DNA of 64,000 nt from positions 15,926,501-15,990,500 of the forward strand of contig NC_059399.1 of assembly GCF_905220565.1 (NCBI RefSeq). Direction: 5' to 3'. Below the pieces are notes generated by a model that was not told where the DNA came from, ran no database searches, and saw only the letters and a list, made by a program, of their open reading frames with translations. Source of the DNA: Melitaea cinxia. Lineage: Eukaryota > Arthropoda > Insecta > Lepidoptera > Nymphalidae. This document shows positions 60,101 through 64,000 of this stretch, one piece after another. The translations under genes were made by a program, and so were the position numbers. The stretch's first letter is position 1. Each line of letters opens with the position of its first letter.

Positions 60101-60410
60101 AAATATTAATTTAATTTGAGTCTTTAATCAACAGTCTTAACTAACCTAAATTTATCACGCTTCTTTAGAACATTATTTCTATTAATAATTGTATATTTTA
60201 AATTAATGTTGTCACTCACCTCGTAGAACATGTATAATGATAGAAGAACTTGAGCTGCGTTGTAACCGACCAAGACGTTCTTTATACGGAATGGTTTTCT
60301 GTTCGCCATCCATAATGGTCCTATCACCAAGACGAAGGCAAGGTACGCGACAACCATCGCGAAGGTTGCTATTGGTGTGTCGAACAGAAACCATCCTTGT
60401 ACTCTGGGAT
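32854..60410 (-). CDS. ELOVL-family very-long-chain fatty acid elongase (six exons, 5' end incomplete)
   Basis: This is the spliced gene made of the six exons listed below. Elongases of this family carry out the condensing step (3-ketoacyl-CoA synthase, acyl-CoA plus malonyl-CoA) of microsomal chain elongation as multi-pass ER membrane proteins. The joined exons give 314 residues from the conserved Asp-Pro-Arg near the N terminus to a TAA stop. Family motifs seen, numbering that Asp as 1: KLSEFADT at 103-110, the catalytic His box HLYHH at 126-130, HVIMYSYY at 160-167 and TTLQ at 187-190. All intron phases match (1,0,0,1,0,2). The last ~70 residues form a hydrophilic tail with seven Asn-Gly pairs in place of the short Lys-rich ER signal usual for the family. 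Only the residues before Asp-Pro-Arg are missing; a candidate first exon is listed separately. The sequence resembles insect-specific elongase groups rather than a clear vertebrate orthologue, so no symbol is given. Confidence 0.93.
33375..33475 (-). mobile_element. short LINE 3' UTR fragment
   Basis: ACTAAGGCGATCTTATTGTT and AATCTCTTACAGACAACAAA resemble the block near 7250-7300. It is too short and diverged to classify further. Confidence 0.45.
34797..35550 (+). mobile_element. CTAGCGACCCGCCCG-family copy split by about 490 bp of other repeat
   Basis: The left part (34797-34975) ends at ATCACTCTATTTACT and the right part resumes at 35463 with ACCGCATCAAAATCCGTTGG. The insert contains a direct duplication of about 60 bp (34985-35090) and a minus-strand AACCGACTTC-family end (35285-35462). 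Confidence 0.65.
36466..36530 (-). CDS. elongase exon: short IQFFMV..DCGYP exon
   Basis: This short exon (65 bases, 21 codons plus two bases) is recognised by frame, motif and splice sites. The acceptor is TTTTTTACAG and the donor GTAAGT. It encodes IQFFMVLFHSISALVYDCGY then Pro. It continues the TLQ..QF motif from the previous exon and gives the C..P that precedes the last transmembrane segment in the family. It is separated from the previous exon by a repeat-filled intron of about 14.8 kb. Confidence 0.92.
36665..36995 (-). mobile_element. LINE 3' fragment of the (GATGAT)n-tailed family
   Basis: In reverse: an ATCATCATC-rich tail, CAGTCCACGGCTGGACATAG, CACGCTAGGCAGGCGGGTTG, TGTATTTCAAAGCCAGCAGT and CGCCTCTTACGACACCCACG. 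It is longer than the nested copy at 23312 and lies about 130 bp from an elongase exon. Confidence 0.75.
37035..37165 (-). mobile_element. second-family SINE, 5' half only
   Basis: AATAAACATTAATTACACCTAG then GAACGGAAATCAAGCACACA and GTAAACTGCACCAACG correspond to the tRNA-like half in reverse, well diverged. Confidence 0.65.
38474..38760 (+). mobile_element. AACCGACTTC family, 5' part leading into a tandem array
   Basis: TTTTTAACCGACTTCAAAAA, then GGGATAACTTCTTCGTTTAT, GATAAGGAAACCAGGATCTG and CCAGAGAAATCGAGGGAAAC. The right end is replaced by the 130-bp tandem repeat. Confidence 0.7.
38771..39330 (+). repeat. 130-bp tandem repeat derived from a TIR element
   Basis: The block TCTGATGATGGAGA(C/A)GAAAGATAGT recurs at 38771, 38901, 39031 and 39161, exactly 130 bp apart. 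A fifth, shortened and diverged unit starts near 39251. A single precursor-like unit is at about 38646. Units 2-4 are very similar, so expansion is probably recent. Confidence 0.9.
39330..39548 (+). mobile_element. diverged SINE copy
   Basis: It contains GGTCGCGGGTTCTATTCCTG as a B-box-like segment, then the shared body (CTCCCAACCTAGCCTCAGAG, CCCGGTTGTTATTACGTACA) ending ACTCATAGTA. It abuts the next SINE directly, giving a head-to-tail pair. Confidence 0.75.
39551..39740 (+). mobile_element. SINE copy, 3'-truncated, same tRNA-derived family as 44794-45140
   Basis: The copy begins GTCGACGCGTTAGCGCAGCGG, with a degenerate B box (GGGTTCAATCTCCGC) and CATTTGTATTGGCCATA. The shared sequence fades after GTCTGGGTGTTTGTGCTTGTG. 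Confidence 0.8.
39760..40260. mobile_element. foldback MITE with about 150-bp inverted arms
   Basis: The left arm (39760-39909) and right arm (40109-40260) are inverse copies, from TAAAATAATTTTTAAC inward through AACCGACTTCAAACAGGA to GGTGCCAAGTAAA. Mismatches are few, plus one 4-bp indel. The ~200-bp centre is simple ACAA-rich sequence with no coding. The arms share the first ~10 bases with the AACCGACTTC family. Confidence 0.85.
41015..41115 (-). mobile_element. SINE 3' fragment
   Basis: TATAGTATCCCACTGCTGGG and GAGCTCTTTCTCCATGTAGA match the 3' end of the 44794-45140 SINE in reverse. Only about 100 bp are present. Confidence 0.6.
42697..42919 (+). repeat. left terminal inverted repeat of the integrase-type transposon
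   Basis: This 223-bp arm pairs with 44071-44293. Inside it are three related subrepeats around the core ACGCG(T/A)TGTGG or ACGCGTTGTGAC, the first two followed after ~30 bp by GCGAAATTCGTGT..TGGCT. Such spaced subterminal repeats are typical transposase-binding sites. They are strikingly CpG-rich for this window. Confidence 0.9.
43328..43490 (-). pseudogene. C-terminal cysteine-rich tail of the transposase, second frame, with in-frame stop
   Basis: The frame reads SGSKQGFIMCHCKRYC then IDKKCKCRSKNIKCNS, a TAA stop at 43361-43363, then CHSNSSCKNK and a final TAG. The CxC...C....CxC......C..(stop)CH...C spacing is the Cys-rich motif that ends KRBA2-like integrase proteins in insects. The TAA falls exactly where one residue is expected between Ser and Cys-His, so this is a point nonsense mutation in an otherwise conserved tail. 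Confidence 0.65.
43449..43685 (-). pseudogene. C-terminal remnant of the transposase, first frame
   Basis: Seventy-eight codons lie between two stops, with no start of their own. They include VRVPEVDRGRAAPRNVMCVV, then a Gly-rich turn, GTLDRLYARNEFTLSETNFI and CDVPSIVNTSL. The VP.VDRGR...RN block followed by a G..L..LYARN block is, as I recall, the conserved region just C-terminal to the integrase core in KRBA2-like proteins. The frame then goes out of register with the cysteine-rich tail, implying a frameshift near 43460-43500. Confidence 0.6.
43756..43938 (-). pseudogene. N-terminal remnant of integrase-type transposase
   Basis: Sixty residues begin with ATG: MSALIMTNKKELFYDKLREF, then VETSTDRSFIMTTEKVKRAN, then a short Cys-containing end before a stop. 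The K.lfy.klr..v......fimt.ek pattern resembles the N-terminal helical region that precedes the integrase core in KRBA2-like proteins (from memory, unverified). The frame closes before any DDE residues, so the catalytic domain is deleted or destroyed. Confidence 0.55.
44071..44293 (-). repeat. right terminal inverted repeat of the integrase-type transposon
   Basis: This arm is the inverse of the left arm, same length with no indels. It carries the same three subterminal repeats. The transposase remnant starts about 130 bp inside it, so this is the 5' end of the original element. Confidence 0.9.
44794..45140 (+). mobile_element. complete tRNA-derived SINE with 9-bp target-site duplication
   Basis: The 347-bp element begins with a pol III A-box-like GCGTTGGCGCAACGG and has a B box in GGGTTCGATTCCCGC. 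It is flanked by a perfect TTACTCGTG duplication at 44785-44793 and 45141-45149. The body includes CTATTGGCCATACAGGGG and a 3' end with CCCAGTAGTGGGATATTACA. No poly-A is seen; the tail is CTGAAGCGAAGAAG. Confidence 0.9.
45224..45376. mobile_element. palindromic element, about 53-bp arms
   Basis: ATGAAACAAGTTATTCGGAT at the left mirrors CCGAAAAAGTTGTTTCAT at the right, and GGTTTATTAAGTTTTTTAGA mirrors TCTAAAAACTTATCAAACC. The centre is GATACTTTACAGCAACCATG. It lies 75 bp after the complete SINE. Confidence 0.75.
46545..46855 (-). mobile_element. AACCGACTTC/GAAGTCGGTT element, diverged copy
   Basis: GTGTTTGTTTGCAAACGGAA to TTTTTTTGAAGTCGGTTAAAAA in reverse, with internal blocks shortened. Confidence 0.6.
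46963..47210 (+). mobile_element. hAT-like element remnant
   Basis: CAGGGATATCAAAGATACGG then CCCGCGGGCCATATCCGG. The CAGGG.TATCAAA..ACGGCCCGCGGGCC start is the usual terminus of a widespread hAT family. Only the left end is evident; the GTTTTTATTGAATCTGGCC piece is internal. Confidence 0.55.
47215..47330 (+). mobile_element. second-family SINE, 3' half only
   Basis: TTAGTCGTCTGTTAGATATA, then TTAAGTTGCCTACCTTAGGA and ACAGACAACTGTTTGTATGT match the 3' half of the family. Confidence 0.6.
48415..49034 (-). mobile_element. AACCGACTTC/GAAGTCGGTT element, long copy
   Basis: It reads from TTTGCTCGCAAACG to GGAAGTCGGTTAAAAATGG in reverse. It carries an extra internal segment (GAGTTTCCCTCGATTCCTCT, CATCATCAGATCCTAG), the same segment that is tandemly amplified at 38771-39330, and a poly-A run of more than 20 bases. 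Confidence 0.75.
49883..49918. repeat. perfect 16-bp inverted repeat with CCCC loop
   Basis: CATATTCTAGAACAGT, CCCC, then ACTGTTCTAGAATATG. The arms are perfect. Each holds TTCTAGAA, the inverted pair core of a heat-shock element. It could also be a hairpin or insertion scar. Confidence 0.85.
50181..50472 (+). mobile_element. interspersed retroelement tail, copy 2
   Basis: It is almost the same sequence as 28541-28830, differing by a few substitutions and small indels. It sits immediately after an older related tail (50025-50180, ACTAGCTGTCAGGAAGTTAA). Confidence 0.75.
51333..51469 (-). CDS. elongase exon: HVIMYSYY and YLWWKK block
   Basis: This exon is read in a frame that the longest open frame here does not follow. 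The acceptor ends TTAAG and the donor is GTAAGT. Two bases complete a Gly codon and 45 codons follow. It encodes GHGTFSNIINNLVHVIMYSY, then MMAAMGPQYQKYLWWKKHLT and TLQL. HxxMYxYY, MGP..qkYLWWKK and TLQ are all elongase motifs. It is closely spaced after the His-box exon (623-bp intron). Confidence 0.95.
52093..52255 (-). CDS. elongase exon: catalytic histidine box
   Basis: The acceptor is TTCTTCTAG and the donor GTAAGT. There are 54 codons plus one base. It carries KLSEFADT, matching the family KxxExxDT motif, followed by VMRKKKSQITWLHLYHH. The HxxHH box (HLYHH) is the catalytic and metal-binding signature of the family. The exon starts with ATG but this is an internal Met; the reading frame continues directly from the Arg-Arg of the previous exon. 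Confidence 0.96.
52425..52705 (-). mobile_element. LINE 3' fragment, same family, beside the His-box exon
   Basis: GCAGTCCACTACTGGACATG, CACCACGCTGGGCAGGCGGG and CCTCTTACGAAACCCACGGG in the same order as at 36665-36995. It lies about 170 bp upstream of the elongase exon that carries the His box. Confidence 0.75.
53377..53394 (+). repeat. poly-G run of 18
   Basis: Eighteen consecutive G follow a retroelement tail (TTTATAATATTAGTAGGGGT). Such a run is rare in AT-rich DNA and length errors are likely in sequencing or assembly. Confidence 0.9.
53484..53699 (+). mobile_element. 216-bp poly-A-tailed retroposon with 9-bp TSD
   Basis: CGACTATTT occurs at 53475-53483 and 53700-53708 on either side. 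The insert contains CTCCCGCAGGGGTTTTGGTC and ends in CAAAAC plus a poly-A run. It is GC-rich compared with the surroundings, and the host repeat resumes exactly after the duplication. Confidence 0.85.
54492..54537. repeat. perfect 18-bp inverted repeat inside SINE remnant
   Basis: GAAGATTTGTATTGGCCA, a 10-base loop, then TGGCCAATACAAATCTTC. The arm contains the TATTGGCCA block of the tRNA-derived SINE, so it probably arose by inverted duplication of a SINE fragment. Confidence 0.85.
54958..55168 (+). mobile_element. interspersed element (CTAGCGACCCGCCCGACTTAG family)
   Basis: TACTAGCGACCCGCCCGACT, AAAACTATCAGTGTTCCTTA, CCGCATCAAAATCCGTTGCG and GGGAAGCGACTTTGTTTTAT. It is the most complete of three copies; the others are 6838-7035 (minus) and 34797-35550 (plus, interrupted). 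Confidence 0.7.
56657..56890 (+). mobile_element. second tRNA-derived SINE family, plus-strand copy
   Basis: CCCGTTGGCGCAGTTTGTAG serves as A box and GGGTTTCGATTCCCGTC as B box. These are followed by TATATAT-rich sequence, then GGCTGTTATTTATAACCACAAGCAT and GGAACAGACGACTATGTGTG. The same order of blocks occurs in four other copies in the window. Confidence 0.8.
57250..57455 (+). mobile_element. RTE-like tail with poly-C
   Basis: CCAGCTGACCCCGCAAACGT, GGTCTAGCCGTTTCGGAGGA and GACACGAGAATTTTATATAT are the standard blocks of the RTE-type tail. A run of 13 C at 57303-57315 interrupts it. Confidence 0.65.
57555..57825 (-). mobile_element. AACCGACTTC family, strongly decayed copy
   Basis: CGAAAATGAAAAATCTGACT, CGAAACGTATTATTAGGTAT and GAACTCGTTTAAAAAAG keep the order of the family blocks at low identity. 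It abuts the elongase CQPVDYS exon. Confidence 0.5.
57862..57942 (-). CDS. elongase exon: SGWW..CQPVDYS block
   Basis: The exon has 27 full codons, phase 0 at both ends, with acceptor TTTACAG and donor GTAAAT. It encodes HLMSGWWADYS then CQPVDYSDSEKARR. The W..DYS..CQPVDYS stretch is a hallmark of insect and vertebrate elongases and sits in the lumenal loop before the second transmembrane segment. The flanking introns are about 2.3 kb and 5.6 kb. Confidence 0.94.
58170..58310 (+). mobile_element. LINE 3' fragment, opposite orientation
   Basis: GTCACCAACCCGCCTGCCCA, GTGGTGACTATGGGCATGAG and GAACTTGAGGAGGCCTATAT form the inverted partner of 58440-58735. Together they could form a stem of roughly 100 bp. 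Confidence 0.7.
58440..58735 (-). mobile_element. LINE 3' fragment, same family
   Basis: GCAGTCCACTACTGGATATA, ACGCTGGGCAGGCGGGTTGG, CGAAGACGCTGCTGCCCGTC and TACGACACCCACGGGAAGAG. A partial copy in the opposite orientation lies just left, at 58170-58310. Confidence 0.75.
60220..60410 (-). CDS. elongase exon: Asp-Pro-Arg to first transmembrane region
   Basis: The acceptor is a pyrimidine tract ending TTTTAG and the donor after GAG is GTGAGT. The exon has 191 bases: two completing an Asp codon and 63 full codons. It encodes PRVQGWFLFDTPIA, a long hydrophobic segment, then MANRKPFRIKNVLVGYN and MFYE. In family terms this is the N-terminal lumenal start, transmembrane segment 1, and the NRKPF..K.vl..YN block found in nearly all elongases. 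Reading through the acceptor gives an in-frame ATG at 60456, but the acceptor is strong and that extension looks intronic. Confidence 0.95.
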
Positions 60411-60689
60411 CTAAAAGAAATGTCAGTAATGAATAAATTGAATAGTATTGGACCAAAGATACACCTTGTGCAATCTTTGGTTGGACAAGTGATGAAAAAT
60501 CAAGGAGTCAAAATTTATAGCTTACTTCTTACAATAAAACATGCATAAAATCAAAAATAATTTTTTCAAATAGGCTTCAAAAGGACCTTCGAATGTTCAA
60601 AGTCAAGAATACGAATGCAACTGATTACAAGTGATCTTAATTACTAAAATAAGTACTATAATATATATACCCGTAATAACAAGGACGTA

Positions 60690-60930
60690 ATATTTTATAA
60701 TACATACACACACGGCCGAATGTTCCCATGTTAAGCAACTTAATGAATGTATTACAGGAAACAGTCGACTGTTATAGCTAATATTTTTTTTGATAAATAT
60801 ACATAGAAATAATACATATATATATAAATATATAAATACACATATAACAGTCAGAATCAGGCAGGAATCGAACCCGCAATCCGCGGAACAGAAAGCAAGG
60901 CCACTACAAACTTCGCAACACATTCAAAAC
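60690..60930 (-). mobile_element. second-family SINE, minus-strand copy beside elongase exon
   Basis: Blocks ACACACGGCCGAATGTTCCC, CAGGAAACAGTCGACTGTTA and CAGGAATCGAACCCGCAATC occur in the same order as at 5950-6205. It lies in the intron between the candidate first exon and the Asp-Pro-Arg exon. Confidence 0.8.
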
Positions 60931-61339
60931 ATCGTCAAATGGTATAATACCACTATCAGAAGAAGTTTGTGTTAAATTATGTGCTCACAAAATTTTATAT
61001 ACGTTTAATATCATTTATATCTTAAAAGATGTTAATGATGAAAAAGATGTTATCTTAAAAGTATGGAAAAATTACTTATTATTTATCTACTTTCAGTATT
61101 TCTTGCAACAGAGAAATTTTTAATCTCTTGAATTCTATGTAGTAATTTTCTTTGAGTCTTGTATCTTGTTCATTACAAAATCGAAAAGTGAAAGCGATGA
61201 TTATTTTATTTTTTGTTATCGTAACGGAACGTGATGGTATCATTCATTTGTATATTAAAATCACTCGTACAAATATTAGTTTTTCGATTAAAATCCCTGA
61301 AAATGAAGTGAAATAGTTCTATTTTGTCATTTTATTTAG

Positions 61340-61560
61340 AAAACTAGCTGTGCCCGCGACTACGTCCGCGTGGAATTTAAAAAAAATATGTTTAGTTCGT
61401 AGAGTTACAAAATAAATAAATTCTTAATATAAAAGTAGCCAAGTTACCTCTTGTTACATCAGCTATCTGTTATTGAAAGTCCCGTCAAAATCGGTCCAGC
61501 CGTTTCAGAGACTAGCCGGAACAATCAGACAGACAGCCAGACAGACAGACAAAAATTATG
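61340..61560 (+). mobile_element. retroelement tail (CTAGCTGTGCCCGCGACTAC)
   Basis: AACTAGCTGTGCCCGCGACT, GTCAAAATCGGTCCAGCCGT and a CAGACAGACAGCCAGACAGA end. A common moth SINE/RTE tail. Older relatives are at 53160-53370, 1870-2030 (minus) and 31533-31660. Confidence 0.65.
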
Positions 61561-61692
61561 AAAAATGTTATTTTTATATATGTACCTTGTATATCAATAT
61601 GAATTTAGTAAAAAGCGGTTATTTTTATACAACAACCAGACACTTCGATTTTATTTATTTGTATAGATATATATTTTTGACATTAACGTTAA

Positions 61693-61729
61693 TATAAAAA
61701 GCCTTATTCTAATAATAAGGCTTTTTATA
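61693..61729. repeat. perfect 16-bp inverted repeat, 5-base loop
   Basis: TATAAAAAGCCTTATT, CTAAT, then AATAAGGCTTTTTATA. It lies about 130 bp downstream of a retroelement tail in the elongase first intron. Confidence 0.85.
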
Positions 61730-62031
61730 GGGGAATCTCTTGCCTATGAGTATTTTGTCGCTTTTGTTGATTAAATAAATTATATATATTTTTTGTATCC
61801 AACAAAGTAATAAAAAAATATATATATTTACATTTTTATTAAGTTTACGTCATTTCGTTTCTAAATAAATAGAAGAAATAGCTTGAAAAGTTATAATTAT
61901 TGAGGCCAACTTGTTTGTTACGATTAATTATTTCAGTAACGAATACTCAAAGTTATTTTTGAATACAATAGTTAACCATGAAATTATACTGATCGTTGTT
62001 TAACCGATCAAGTCTTCGACTTTAATTTTAC

Positions 62032-62083
62032 CGGTTAAGATATACATTTTCTTCATTTTATATAATGCTGTATATATATTCAT
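62032..62083 (-). CDS. candidate first coding exon of the elongase gene
   Basis: ATG at 62083 opens a 17-codon frame (MNIYTALYKMKKMYILT) plus one base G, then a GTAAAA donor. An in-frame TAA lies four codons upstream. The extra base makes phase 1, exactly what the next exon needs to complete the conserved Asp codon (G + AT). Family members usually have about 15-25 residues before Asp-Pro-Arg, so the length fits. The sequence itself is not strongly conserved in the family and the donor is weak, so this is a position- and phase-based guess. The true first exon could lie beyond the right edge. Confidence 0.33.
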
Positions 62084-62329
62084 AGTGGTAGTTTAAAACG
62101 CGCTCTTTAGTGTTAGTGTAGGAAAAAATGTTAAAAATTACCTTATTTAACAAACTTATCTGAGATAGTTAATTATATCAAATCAGGCCGCGGTGTAGCA
62201 GCGTCGTAGATTGTTTCATTTTTTTAATGTGAAAAGCATGAAAAAAGATGTGCGTAGACTTTTACATAACTTATAAAAGTTTAAGAAGCAAGTACTAAAT
62301 CAACCATAAGTTCGTAGTAAGTTCGTAAT

Positions 62330-62525
62330 TGAACTATATTTTTTATGTGTGTTAGTTCATAACTTTTAAATGAGTTTACCGATTTTAATGTATCTTTCTT
62401 TATTCGAAAGATGGTGCTTGTCACGTGGTCACTTTGAATGAGATTCGACGAGTACTTTTTGATTTATACGTATTTAATTGATTATTTCTTCGACTTATGA
62501 ATGTAAATTGAAGTCGGCTTTTTTA
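62330..62525 (+). mobile_element. AACCGACTTC family, 3' half
   Basis: TTCATAACTTTTAAATGAGT, CGAAAGATGGTGCTTGTCAC, GACGAGTACTTTTTGATTTA and AATTGAAGTCGGCTTTTTT. It is 5'-truncated and diverged. Confidence 0.55.
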
Positions 62526-63014
62526 ATTGAAGTTAATTAGATTACACAAAAATGTTAAAATTATACGTTGACACTATTGTAATATAACTTTAAATATATT
62601 TCTAACATAAACAGTATATCGATAATAGTACATTAGGAGTTGTGTTTTACAATAGAAATAGAAAGCCATGACAGACAATTTCTACGTTTATGTACATGAC
62701 ATGCGATGATTTCATTTAAATTTATCTTATTTTATTTTTATAAAATAAAAAGAATAGAAAAAATTAAAATTATTATAAAAATCTTTTAAAATTTTAACCA
62801 TTCTTCAATTTCCAAATAATATCTACGTATACTATGGAAATAAATGATGAAATGATCATTACGTTTACATTTTAACGAGACAGTAATACTGATAAAGTCG
62901 CATAAATAAAGTCTTTTTGTCGTATTAATGTCGTTTTTTTTCTCTAACAGAATGTTTGATGATTTTTTTTTTTGGAGTCTGAATTCATTTTAAATTTAAT
63001 TCAACATATTCAAC

Positions 63015-63120
63015 AATTCCACGCGGACATGATTTATACCAAAACTATCTGTAAATATTTAGTTCTTAAGTTGTGAATTGTAAATATGTATAATATTTTG
63101 TATATTGTAATAGAATTATT
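63015..63120 (+). mobile_element. second copy of the same retroelement 3' end
   Basis: CCACGCGGACATGATTTATACC and GTTGTGAATTGTAAATATGT are nearly identical to 31280-31365. It is 5'-truncated within the last codons. Confidence 0.7.
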
Positions 63121-64000
63121 TCTACACAAATAAAATGTGTACCTGCCTATATTGCAGATGTAGGCGATTCAACATATTTAAATATTTGGTATGGAAATTA
63201 ACAAAGTTAAGTCGTTGACTATTTTGCTACAGCGAAAAACAAAAAAGCAAAATAGAGCATTATTCAAAATTAGTAGTAGGTAAATTTGATTTTTTACATT
63301 TTCAACGTAACGGAAGACGGGAAGAGTTTTCACTCGAATTAATTTTTTTTTGCCTCCGATTCTTACGACAAAAACAAAAAAATAATAATAATCAAGAACG
63401 TGTCTTTAATTGGCTATTTGGGCATTCAAATTAACAAAAAAAAAAAAAAAATTGCAAGCTTCATACAACACTCATTTAAAGTTATGATTACTTTAATTAT
63501 TACGATAGGAAATTACTCTGAGTGCATAATTGGAAAATACATGATTGTCATCAAGACGTAAGTGTGTCAGAGAGGCAGAGTTGTGTATTTTGGAGTATAA
63601 AACATGTTTCTTACTACCGATCATGTGAAACGTCATCTTCTATTAATTTTATTTTATTTAATTTACGAGTGAAAGTCGCATTAAAACCCTTCAACGATAA
63701 TTGGATAACACTAAGTTACTTTCTTATATATTTTTAGTTTCGATTTAGCAGACATCAGTGAAGTAATCACTTTATTTCTGTATTTTGTCAAGTTTTTGCT
63801 ATAAGCCGTTATGCCTGATTTACTATACTAGATACTAAGACATTTACGCAATTCTGTCACAAGCACTAGTCTTATTTCAACCGTTAGGTTTTGATACTTG
63901 AATTACTTCGTTACTACTAAAAAATACAGCATTCCCATAGTAATATATCTACTAAAATTGATTTTCCCTTAATATTTTCTTGTTAAGTCAGTTTGATTGA

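Larger units (their letters stand above)
57943..60219 (-). other. elongase intron (2.3 kb)
   Basis: A pair of inverted LINE fragments at 58170-58735; the remainder (58740-60219) is AT-rich, non-coding and without recognised repeats. Confidence 0.8.
60411..64000. other. region upstream of the elongase core exons
   Basis: It contains the candidate first exon, a SINE, a retroelement tail with adjacent hairpin, half an AACCGACTTC element and a LINE 3' end. 63125-64000 shows no identifiable feature. A promoter was not recognised. Confidence 0.5.

Noticed and set aside
60237..60548. Plus-strand 103-residue frame
   Set aside because: It is the antisense shadow of the elongase Asp-Pro-Arg exon.

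Overview
This window is insect nuclear DNA, most likely from a moth or butterfly. The base composition is strongly AT-rich, there is no dense bacterial-style coding, introns are long with GT..AG borders, and the repeats include types I associate with Lepidoptera: tRNA-derived SINEs, LINE tails ending in (GATGAT)n or AATAAAG, and a family with AACCGACTTC/GAAGTCGGTT ends. Species cannot be determined from the sequence alone.

The only gene reconstructed with confidence lies on the minus strand from about 60.4 kb down to 32.85 kb. Six spliced coding exons (60410-60220, 57942-57862, 52255-52093, 51469-51333, 36530-36466, 33160-32854) join in phase. They encode 314 residues of a very-long-chain fatty-acid elongase (ELOVL family) carrying the K..E..DT, HxxHH, HVIMYSYY and TLQ motifs and an unusual Asn-Gly-rich tail. 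A phase-matched 17-residue candidate for the missing first coding exon lies at 62083-62032. The largest intron (about 14.8 kb) is packed with transposons.

A second minus-strand gene begins in the window. A GC-rich first coding exon at 12342-12198 has a good start context, a hydrophobic signal/anchor segment and a perfect GTGAGT donor. Its other exons are not recognised and probably lie beyond the left edge. Two more CpG-rich islands (about 17.2 and 26.4 kb) lie upstream of it and could be promoters or 5' UTR exons. A possible terminal coding exon of an unidentified gene lies at 24678-24563.

The rest is introns and intergenic DNA filled with mobile elements: SINEs, 3' fragments of several LINEs, TIR/MITE-like elements, an hAT-like remnant, a 130-bp tandem array and several perfect hairpins. 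The most notable is a 1597-bp DNA transposon at 42697-44293. It has 223-bp terminal inverted repeats differing at only about 6 positions, and inside are broken pieces of an integrase-type (KRBA2/Ginger-like) transposase that keep the N-terminal end and the cysteine-rich C-terminal end but lack the catalytic middle. It looks like a recently active non-autonomous element inside the elongase intron.
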